This document shows, one piece after another, positions 1 to 5,208 of a DNA stretch of 5,959 nucleotides. The notes beneath the pieces are model-generated. The model searched no databases. It was not told the origin of the DNA and saw nothing but the letters and a program-made list of their open reading frames with translations. Location of the stretch: NCBI GenBank assembly GCA_964491375.1, contig CAZBGL010000171.1, positions 1 to 5,959 on the forward strand, written 5' to 3'. Source of the stretch: CAZBGL01 sp964491375. Lineage in GTDB: Bacteria; Desulfobacterota; Deferrisomatia; Deferrisomatales; Deferrisomataceae. The position numbers and the translations under genes were made by a program. Each line of letters begins with the position of its first letter. Position 1 is the first letter of the stretch.

Positions 1-129
1 GTGGAGATGCTCCAGGACCTCGTGGTGGCTGCGGTGAACGAGGCGATCAAGCGCAGCCAGGAAATGGTGGCCGAGGAGATGGGGAAGATCGCAGGAGGGC
101 TGGGCATTCCTTTGCCGGGAGTGTTCTGA
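1..129 (+). CDS. YbaB/EbfC family nucleoid-associated protein, C-terminal part (5' end outside window)
   Basis: Frame 1 is open from the first base and ends at TGA 127-129, giving 42 residues. The segment reads MLQDLVVAAVNEAIKRSQEM and continues to a Gly-rich tail ending in PGVF. The 'ED/QDLVVAAVNEA' helix followed by a Met-rich helix and a short 'GGLG-P-G-F' tail is the recognisable C-terminus of YbaB/EbfC proteins, small (about 100-residue) dimeric DNA-binding proteins of the nucleoid. Roughly 60 N-terminal residues must lie upstream of the window. In many bacteria ybaB sits between dnaX and recR, but here the next gene is a histidine kinase 41 nt downstream, with no recR. Family identification is by motif recognition only; start and full length cannot be judged. 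Confidence 0.85.
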   Translation: MEMLQDLVVAAVNEAIKRSQEMVAEEMGKIAGGLGIPLPGVF

Positions 130-159
130 AGCCGGGTACTCTGTGAGTCCCTGGGCCCC

Positions 160-164
160 GGAGG
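160..164 (+). promoter_or_regulatory. Ribosome binding site for the histidine kinase (decides the GTG start)
   Basis: GGAGG lies 6 nt upstream of the GTG at 171, an ideal Shine-Dalgarno position. It supports the GTG start over any internal ATG; the first in-frame candidate domain (PAS) begins only about 25 codons later. Confidence 0.7.
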
Positions 165-170
165 CAGGCC

Positions 171-2177
171 GTGCGACGATCACGTGCGATCCGTTCGGGA
201 GGAGGGCGACGGGGTCGGTGGAGGGGGCAGGCGGCCGCGTTGGCCCGGCATCTGGGGGTGCTTCAGCGGTTGCTGGATCACGTGCCCGGAGGCGTGGTCG
301 TGGTGGACGCCCGGGGGCGGATCCGGGAGTTCAACCGCACGGCCGAGCGGATCACGGGCGTCTCGCGGCGGACCGCCGTGGGCCGGCCGTGCGGGCACGT
401 GCTGGTCTGTTCCTGGAACGACGGTCCGTGTGACCTGCGAACATGCGCTACGGCGACGGATCGTGGCCGGGAACGCAAGGTGACGGTGAGCCGTGCCGAC
501 GGGGTGGGGGTGGCCGTGGCGTGTCGGCCGCTGCCCCTGCCGGGCATCCAGGGCCGGATGAACGGGGCGCTGTGTTTCCTGCGGGACATCTCGGAGCTCC
601 AGGGGCTCCGTTACGAGCTGCGCTCGTACGAGGACCGTTACCGCCGGCTCTTCGAGGGCTCGCGCGACATGATTTTCATCGTGGCGCGGGACGGCAGCAT
701 CATCGACATCAACGAGGCCTGCGTGGAGACCCTGGGTTACCGGGACAAAGAGGAACTGATCTCCATCGGGTCCATCGCGCGGATCCACACGAACGAGCTG
801 TATTGGCGCGCCTTCCAGAAGCAGATCAACCGGTTCGGGTTCATCAAGGACTTCGAGACGTTCTTCTACAGAAAGGACGGTTCCAAGATCCACTGCCTCC
901 TGAGCGGCAACGCGGTGGTGGACGAGAGCGGCCAGGTGGTGGGGTACCAAGGCATTGCAAAGGACATCACGGCGCGCATGGACGCAGTGCGCAAGCTCCA
1001 GCGCCGGAACCAGGAGCTGGCGCTGCTCAACTCGATCGCCCTGGTCATCAACGCGACTCCCTCCCTGGACGACATCCTGCTAACGGCCCTCCGGATGGTT
1101 CTGGGCGTACTGAACATCGAAGCTGGCGCGGTGTTCCTCCTCGATCCCGAAAAGCGGTCCTTCGGGATGAGGGTGCAGGAGAATCTGGTGCCCGGCAGGC
1201 GAGCCCGGGTCGAGCGGGTGGTGCTCCACGACCAGAACCTGATGGACGCGCTCCTGCAGGGATCCATCAGCCTGCCACCCGAACACACGTTCCCTCCGTT
1301 CGGTGCCACGCTCCACTTGGAGGGGGCCGACCCGGTGGAGCTCACCTGTGTGCTGGTGACGTCTAAAGAGAAGCCCACCGGGTTCATGGCGTTCCGAGTT
1401 CCCCGGGACCCCGGCCTGAGTCCCCAGGACCTTTCGCTCCTGGGATCGGTGGGCAACTTCCTGGGCGGGGCCATTGAGAACGCGATTCTCCTGGACACGG
1501 TTCGGCGGCACCGGGAGGAGCTCAAACAGCTCACCGCCAAGCTGTTCCACTCCCAGGAAAACGAACGCAAGCGCATCGCCCGGGAGCTGCACGACGAGGT
1601 GGGACAGGCGCTGACCGGCATCAACTTCACCATACAGAGCATCGAGCGCAAACTGCCCGAGGACGCCGAGGAGATCCGGGGACTCCTGGGAGACGTGAAG
1701 GCCCAGATCAACCAGATGTACCAGGAGATGCGGCGGATCTCCTACCGGCTCCATCCGGCCCTGCTCAACGATCTGGGTCTGGAGGCCGCCCTGGAGGCGT
1801 ATTTCGAGCGGGTGGCCAAGCACTCCGGTCTGCGGATCGAGTTCAACATGGTGGGGTTTGACCGTCGGATCGACGACAGCACCGAGATCGTGCTGTACCG
1901 GCTGGCCCAGGAGGCGTTGACCAACGCGGTGAAGCACGCCAAGGCGTCCACGTTCCGCCTGTCCATCGTGCAGAGCTATCCTCACATCATCTTCGTAGCC
2001 GAGGACGACGGGGTGGGGTTCGACCCGGAGGCCCCGGACAGCCGCCGGGCGCTGGGACTCCTGAGCATGCGGGAGCGCGCCGCCATGCTACGGGGTACGT
2101 TTTCGCTGAGCTCCACAAAGGGCAAGGGAACCCGCATCCGGATCGAGATCCCGGTGGAGGGCGCAAGCCGTGGATAG
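171..2177 (+). CDS. Cytoplasmic sensor histidine kinase: Cys-rich PAS, PAS, GAF-like, HisKA_3, HATPase_c
   Basis: A 668-residue sensor kinase of the NarX/DegS (HisKA_3) type. I see a basic N-terminus without membrane segments, then PAS1 (about 26-145) carrying Cys74, Cys80, Cys87 and Cys92. PAS2 follows (about 153-268), then a short coiled linker and a GAF-like region (about 286-440) ending in the helix GAIENAILLDTVRRHREEL. The phosphoacceptor is His474 in ERKRIARELHDEVGQ. The HATPase domain has an N box (EALTNAVKHA, Asn585), a G1 box (EDDGVGFD, 611-618), GLLSMRER (629-636) and a G2 box (GKGT, 651-654). The kinase should autophosphorylate and pass phosphate to the regulator encoded next. The gene overlaps that regulator by 8 nt, which suggests translational coupling. 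The cysteine cluster could bind metal, an Fe-S cluster or act as a redox switch (inference). The signal is unknown. Start GTG is chosen on the GGAGG at 160-164. Confidence 0.93.
   Translation: MRRSRAIRSGGGRRGRWRGQAAALARHLGVLQRLLDHVPGGVVVVDARGRIREFNRTAERITGVSRRTAVGRPCGHVLVCSWNDGPCDLRTCATATDRGRERKVTVSRADGVGVAVACRPLPLPGIQGRMNGALCFLRDISELQGLRYELRSYEDRYRRLFEGSRDMIFIVARDGSIIDINEACVETLGYRDKEELISIGSIARIHTNELYWRAFQKQINRFGFIKDFETFFYRKDGSKIHCLLSGNAVVDESGQVVGYQGIAKDITARMDAVRKLQRRNQELALLNSIALVINATPSLDDILLTALRMVLGVLNIEAGAVFLLDPEKRSFGMRVQENLVPGRRARVERVVLHDQNLMDALLQGSISLPPEHTFPPFGATLHLEGADPVELTCVLVTSKEKPTGFMAFRVPRDPGLSPQDLSLLGSVGNFLGGAIENAILLDTVRRHREELKQLTAKLFHSQENERKRIARELHDEVGQALTGINFTIQSIERKLPEDAEEIRGLLGDVKAQINQMYQEMRRISYRLHPALLNDLGLEAALEAYFERVAKHSGLRIEFNMVGFDRRIDDSTEIVLYRLAQEALTNAVKHAKASTFRLSIVQSYPHIIFVAEDDGVGFDPEAPDSRRALGLLSMRERAAMLRGTFSLSSTKGKGTRIRIEIPVEGASRG
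2156..2161 (+). promoter_or_regulatory. Ribosome binding site for the response regulator, inside the kinase gene
   Basis: GGAGGG lies 8 nt upstream of GTG 2170 and within the last codons of the kinase gene. It supports the GTG start and an overlapping, coupled arrangement. Confidence 0.6.
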
Positions 2178-2832
2178 ACCGGTCACCGTGCTGATCGCGG
2201 ACGACCACACCATCGTGCGGGAGGGACTGGCCAAGCTCCTCGAGGCCGAGCCGTGGATCCGGGTGGTGGGGCAGGCGCGCGACGGCCGCGAGGCGGTGCA
2301 AAGGGCGGAGGAGCTGGGCCCGGACGTGGTGATCCTGGACATCGGCATGCCCGTGCTCAACGGGATCGAGGCGGCGCGACGGATTCGGAAGCTCCTGCCC
2401 GACACCAAGATCGTGGTCCTCTCCATGCACTCCCACGACCGTTACATCAGCGAGCTGTTCAGCATGGGGGTGTCGGGATATCTCCTCAAGGACTCGTCCG
2501 GTTCGGACATCGTGCATGCCATCGAGGCCGCCCTCCGGGGGGACAAGTATCTGAGCCCTTCCATCTCCAAGAAGGTCGTGGAGCAGTACGTGCTCCTGAA
2601 ACGGACCACCCCCGGCCAAGACCGGTATAGCCTGCTTTCCAACCGGGAGCGGGAGGTGCTCCAGCTCATCGCCGAGGGCCGTTCGACGCGGGAGATCGCC
2701 GAGATCCTCTGCGTGAGCGTGAGCACCGTGAAGACCCACCGCGCCAAGATCATGCAGAAGCTCAACATCGCCAACGAGTCCCAGCTCATCCGGTTCGCCA
2801 TTTCCATCGGACTGGTGGACCCGGTTCTCTGA
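2170..2832 (+). CDS. NarL/FixJ-family response regulator (REC + LuxR-type HTH)
   Basis: A 220-residue two-domain regulator of normal family length. The receiver domain (about 5-122) has the acidic pair Asp11-Asp12, the phosphoacceptor Asp57 in VVILDIGMP, Ser85 in VVLSMHS at the Thr/Ser switch position, and the conserved Lys107 in GYLLKDS. A linker (about 123-152) leads to a LuxR/NarL-type helix-turn-helix (about 153-215) with LSNREREVLQLIAEG and the recognition-helix segment VSVSTVKTHRAKIMQKL. All expected catalytic residues are present, so it should be phosphorylated by the upstream kinase and bind DNA as a dimer. Its GTG start lies inside the last codons of the kinase gene, in a different frame. 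Likely targets are unknown; the repeats at 2900-2943 immediately downstream are candidate sites by position only. Confidence 0.95.
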   Translation: MDRPVTVLIADDHTIVREGLAKLLEAEPWIRVVGQARDGREAVQRAEELGPDVVILDIGMPVLNGIEAARRIRKLLPDTKIVVLSMHSHDRYISELFSMGVSGYLLKDSSGSDIVHAIEAALRGDKYLSPSISKKVVEQYVLLKRTTPGQDRYSLLSNREREVLQLIAEGRSTREIAEILCVSVSTVKTHRAKIMQKLNIANESQLIRFAISIGLVDPVL

Positions 2833-2899
2833 TCCCCGAACCAGCCCCCCGGATGCCCTCCCTTCCCCTTTGGATGCCTCGGGCCGGGTCCGACAGGCT

Positions 2900-2933
2900 C
2901 CAGAATCGTCCCCTAGGCCGGCCAGAATCGTCC
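2900..2933. repeat. 12-bp perfect direct repeat, 22-bp period
   Basis: CCAGAATCGTCC occurs exactly at 2900-2911 and again at 2922-2933, start-to-start distance 22 bp, about two helical turns, so both copies would face the same side of the DNA. The 10-bp spacer contains the palindrome GGCCGGCC partly shared with the second copy. Arrangement and position fit a transcription-factor site. Confidence 0.8.
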
Positions 2934-2943
2934 GGTGGACGAT
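2927..2943. promoter_or_regulatory. Perfect 7-3-7 inverted repeat, candidate operator
   Basis: ATCGTCC-GGT-GGACGAT is a perfect inverted repeat. Its left arm is the end of the second 12-bp direct-repeat copy, so the region has three copies of the same heptamer (2905-2911, 2927-2933, and 2937-2943 inverted). The two-heptamer inverted geometry resembles how NarL-type regulators bind paired heptamers (7-2-7 for NarL itself). The binding protein is not known from sequence; the neighbouring response regulator is the nearest candidate. Confidence 0.5.
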
Positions 2944-2965
2944 GGTGGCAGCCGTATCTACACCG

Positions 2966-2971
2966 TAAAAT
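2966..2971 (+). promoter_or_regulatory. Possible sigma70-type -10 element (TAAAAT) for the methyltransferase operon
   Basis: TAAAAT matches the TATAAT consensus at 5 of 6 positions in an otherwise very GC-rich region. No good -35 hexamer is present at 16-18 bp spacing (the sequence there is GGTGG-like). With transcription starting around 2978, the inverted repeat centre at 2935 would sit near -43, typical for an activator overlapping the -35 region. The leader would be about 155 nt long. Confidence 0.3.
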
Positions 2972-3081
2972 GCCTTTCTAGATTCCAGGGGTCCATTCCG
3001 GCTTCGTGCACGCGCGCCTGAACGGCCAAAGTGACCGGGTGCTCGGGCCGAGGGGGGGTGTGGGCTTCCGTTTTATCCACG

Positions 3082-3104
3082 CGCCCCGGCCTGGAGAAGG
3101 GGCG
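3082..3104 (+). other. Leader hairpin potential upstream of the MtrH-like gene
   Basis: CGCCCC (3082-3087) and GGGGCG (3099-3104) are perfect complements separated by 11 nt, followed by a GGGCCC-rich stretch to 3116. In RNA this could fold just upstream of the ribosome binding site. It has no U-tract, so it is not a classical terminator. In a GC-rich genome such pairing may be incidental. Confidence 0.3.
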
Positions 3105-3119
3105 GGCCCGGGGCCCCAG

Positions 3120-3127
3120 AAAGGAGG
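3120..3127 (+). promoter_or_regulatory. Strong ribosome binding site for the MtrH-like gene
   Basis: AAAGGAGG, a near-complete anti-16S match, ends 6 nt before ATG 3134 and fixes the start. Confidence 0.75.
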
Positions 3128-3133
3128 ATTACG

Positions 3134-4087
3134 ATGTTGGGGTTGACGTTCGACACAGAGCAGAAAGTCTGCGAGATCGGGGGGATCAAGTTCGGGGGCC
3201 AACCCGGGGAGTATCCCACCGTGGTGTGCTCCTCGATCTTCCAGAAAGGGGACAAGATCTTCGAGGGCAAGCGCAAGGAGGGATTCAACGAGAAGAAGGC
3301 CGAGGAGATGATTCGGGCCCAGGAGCGCGTCTCCGCCGCCACGGGCGTGCCGGGCATGGCCGACATCGTGGCCAACACGGGCGAGGAGTTCAGGAGGTTC
3401 ATCGATTTCTTCACGTCGGTGACGGACATGCCGTTTTGCATCGACGCCTGGAAGATGGAGCCCAAGCTCCAAGGGGCGGCTTACTGCGCCGAAAAAGGGC
3501 TGCTCGACCGGGTGTTCTACAACAGCCTCACGGTGTGGGAGCAGGACATCGAGACCGAGATCCGGGAGATCAGCCAGATCGGGATCAAGCACGTGCTGCT
3601 CGTGGTGTTCGACATGGCCGACCCGATGCCCACCGGCCGGATTACGGGCGCCCAGAAGATCCTGGACGCCATCGAAAAGGTGGGAGCCGAGTTCGAGACG
3701 ATCTTCATCGATACCTCGGTGATGAACGCGCCGGCAACCGCCTTCTGTTCGCTGGCCAACCGGATGGTGAAGGAAAAGTGGGGGGTTCCCACGGCCAGCG
3801 CGCCGAGCAACGGCTCGTACATGTGGAAGGCCGCCCGGGAAAAGTTCGGCCCCGACGGGTGGGCGGCCACGGATGCAGCCCTGGAGGGAATCGCGGCCGT
3901 GACGTTCCACGACATGGTGTTCTCCGGCCCCATGGCGGGTGCCCCCCGGATCTTTCCCGCGGTGGCCCTGGCCGATGCCTTCCTGGCCACGGCCGTGTAC
4001 GGCGAGACCCGCCGGCTTCCCAAGGACCCCAACCACCCCCTGTTCAAACTGTTCCCCGAGTTCGCAGAGCAGCTCAAGGGCATGTGA
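3134..4087 (+). CDS. MtrH-family methyltransferase (probable methylcorrinoid:tetrahydrofolate methyltransferase)
   Basis: A 317-residue soluble protein of about the usual MtrH length. The N-terminus carries the family signature GGQPGEYPT (21-29) preceded by a beta-hairpin start like 'F-x-KEQ-V-EI-G-KIGGQPGEYP' of methanogen MtrH. MtrH is the subunit of the methyl-tetrahydromethanopterin:CoM methyltransferase that handles the pterin half-reaction, and bacterial homologues such as CmuB transfer methyl groups from a methyl-corrinoid protein to tetrahydrofolate. No other Mtr subunits and no membrane segments are present, so it acts alone in the cytoplasm. It is the first gene of a three-gene set, 28 nt ahead of the UroD-fold gene and upstream of the corrinoid protein, and it starts after a strong AAAGGAGG. 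Expected role: methyl transfer between the corrinoid protein at 5209-5904 and a tetrahydropterin; direction and exact pterin are inferred. Confidence 0.88.
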   Translation: MLGLTFDTEQKVCEIGGIKFGGQPGEYPTVVCSSIFQKGDKIFEGKRKEGFNEKKAEEMIRAQERVSAATGVPGMADIVANTGEEFRRFIDFFTSVTDMPFCIDAWKMEPKLQGAAYCAEKGLLDRVFYNSLTVWEQDIETEIREISQIGIKHVLLVVFDMADPMPTGRITGAQKILDAIEKVGAEFETIFIDTSVMNAPATAFCSLANRMVKEKWGVPTASAPSNGSYMWKAAREKFGPDGWAATDAALEGIAAVTFHDMVFSGPMAGAPRIFPAVALADAFLATAVYGETRRLPKDPNHPLFKLFPEFAEQLKGM

Positions 4088-4101
4088 GCACCCAGCGCGA
4101 G

Positions 4102-4109
4102 AAAGGAGA
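4102..4109 (+). promoter_or_regulatory. Ribosome binding site for the UroD-fold methyltransferase
   Basis: AAAGGAGA lies 6 nt before ATG 4116 in the 28-nt gap. It chooses this ATG over the in-frame upstream extension, which would run back into the MtrH-like gene in another frame. Confidence 0.7.
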
Positions 4110-4115
4110 GTTCCT

Positions 4116-5168
4116 ATGGCCGAACTGACCCCCCGGGAACGCGTCAAGCGCCTGTTTCGCCGAGAACCCGTGGACAGGATGCCGTGCTTCAGCGGCATGG
4201 GCATGGTGACGGTGCAGGCGATCAAAAAGATGGGCATCCGGTTTCCCCAGGTGCACACCTCCGCTCAGAACATGGCCGGCTCTGCCATGGCGTCGGCCGA
4301 GATCTACGGGTTCGACTCCGTGGTGGTGCCCTATGACATGTGCACTGTGGCCGAGGCCCTGGGCCGGGGGACCACCCTGTACGAGGACTCCGAGGACATT
4401 TTGTACCCTACCGTTCCCAACAAGTGGGAGACCCTCGAAGAGGTGGAGATCCCCGAGGACTACCTCTCCAAGGCCCGGATGCCGGTGGTGGACGAGGCGT
4501 TCAGGATCCTGCTCTCCGAGGCGGACAAGGACGGCCGGTTCGCCGTGGGGGCATGGGTGTTGGGCCCGTTCACCTTCGCAGGCCAGATCATCGAACTGGG
4601 GCTGCTCCTCAAAGGGGTCAAAAAGGACAAGGAAAAGGTGGAGTCCTTCCTGGAGCGCTTGACCGACCTCACGATCGAGGTGGCCCGGCACTATCAGGAC
4701 CTGGGGGTGGACTACATCACGGTGCGCGAGATGGGGTCGGGCACGGACCTCCTCTCGCCCCGTATGTGGAAGACCCTGATCCAGCCCAACCTCACCCGTA
4801 TCTTCGGCGCCCTGGACGTCCCGACGGTGAACCACATCTGCGGTTCCACGGACATGATCGTGGAGATGATGAACGAGTGTGGGGCGGACGCGATCAGTGT
4901 GGACCAGAAGAACAACGTAGCGGAGTCGCGCAAGAAACTGGGGAACGACGTCCTGCTGTTCGGCAACTTCGACCCCTACGGGACCCTGTGCCAGAAGGAC
5001 GCCTCCGAAGTGGAGGGGATCATCAAGGCGTGTATCGACGCAGGGGTGGACGCGGTGTGGCCGGGGTGTGACCTGTGGCCGGACGTGAAAAAGGAAAACG
5101 TCGAGGCGTACGTTCGCACGGTCAAGGAGTACGGATCCAAACCGTCCCCTGCCGTGGGAAGGCTGTAA
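4116..5168 (+). CDS. Uroporphyrinogen-decarboxylase-fold corrinoid methyltransferase (MtaA/MtbA/CmuA type)
   Basis: A 350-residue TIM-barrel protein. It opens with LTPRERVKRLFRREPVDRMP, the typical N-terminus of MtaA/CmuA-like members of the UroD superfamily. The zinc motif is intact: His240-Ile-Cys242 (VNHICGST) and Cys318 (WPGCDLWPD), the H-x-C...C set that in MtaA, MtbA and related enzymes binds Zn and activates a thiol or methyl donor. GADAISVDQKNNV (about 258-270) is also family-typical. It lacks the haem-enzyme (HemE) N-terminal motif containing the FMRQAGRY segment. Homologues either methylate a thiol such as coenzyme M from a methyl-corrinoid (MtaA, MtbA) or take a methyl group from a substrate (CmuA N-domain for chloromethane, MtsA for dimethyl sulfide). 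Next to a corrinoid gene and an MtrH-like gene, the substrate-side role is the better guess. The substrate cannot be read from sequence. Confidence 0.9.
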   Translation: MAELTPRERVKRLFRREPVDRMPCFSGMGMVTVQAIKKMGIRFPQVHTSAQNMAGSAMASAEIYGFDSVVVPYDMCTVAEALGRGTTLYEDSEDILYPTVPNKWETLEEVEIPEDYLSKARMPVVDEAFRILLSEADKDGRFAVGAWVLGPFTFAGQIIELGLLLKGVKKDKEKVESFLERLTDLTIEVARHYQDLGVDYITVREMGSGTDLLSPRMWKTLIQPNLTRIFGALDVPTVNHICGSTDMIVEMMNECGADAISVDQKNNVAESRKKLGNDVLLFGNFDPYGTLCQKDASEVEGIIKACIDAGVDAVWPGCDLWPDVKKENVEAYVRTVKEYGSKPSPAVGRL

Positions 5169-5194
5169 GAGGGCCTCGAACCGCATCCAACGCT

Positions 5195-5203
5195 GAGGAG
5201 AGG
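5195..5203 (+). promoter_or_regulatory. Ribosome binding site for the corrinoid protein
   Basis: GAGGAGAGG precedes ATG 5209 by 5 nt (8 nt from the GGAG core) within the 40-nt gap after the UroD-fold gene. It supports this start and separate but co-operonic translation. Confidence 0.65.
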
Positions 5204-5208
5204 ACACC

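Larger units (their letters stand above)
2833..3133. other. 301-bp non-coding regulatory gap between the two-component pair and the methyltransferase genes
   Basis: No credible gene on either strand. The gap contains a 7-bp direct repeat GGATGCC (2851-2857 and 2872-2878) and a 12-bp direct repeat (2900-2911, 2922-2933). It also has an inverted repeat (2927-2943), a possible -10 element (2966-2971), a second small inverted repeat (3042-3052) and G/C-rich hairpin potential just ahead of the ribosome binding site (3082-3104). I see no U-tract terminator after the response regulator gene and no recognisable cobalamin riboswitch box. The base composition around 2951-2985 is locally AT-richer than the surroundings, as expected for a promoter. 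Confidence 0.7.

Noticed and set aside
443..1366. Plus-strand open frame inside the kinase gene
   Set aside because: Gly/Arg/Pro-rich shadow frame within the PAS/GAF coding region; the kinase frame carries all motifs.
2833..2890. Intrinsic terminator after the response regulator gene
   Set aside because: No stable hairpin followed by a T-run; the region is C-rich with only short repeats.
2947..2962. Sigma54-type -24/-12 promoter (TGGCAG...)
   Set aside because: The -24-like TGGCA is present, but the expected TTGC-type -12 element at the correct spacing is replaced by TCTA, and no sigma54 activator is encoded here.
2833..3133. Cobalamin riboswitch ahead of the corrinoid operon
   Set aside because: Expected by association with B12, but I found no recognisable B12-box or conserved core in the gap; a covariance-model search would settle it.
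2978..4258. Long minus-strand open frame opposite the MtrH-like gene
   Set aside because: It is a GC-driven shadow: low-complexity His/Gly/Arg/Leu-rich product with no recognisable domain, lying fully opposite a well-identified gene with a strong ribosome binding site.
4116..5168. Haem-biosynthesis uroporphyrinogen decarboxylase (HemE)
   Set aside because: The HemE N-terminal substrate motif is absent and the methyltransferase zinc motif H-x-C...C is present, next to a corrinoid protein gene.
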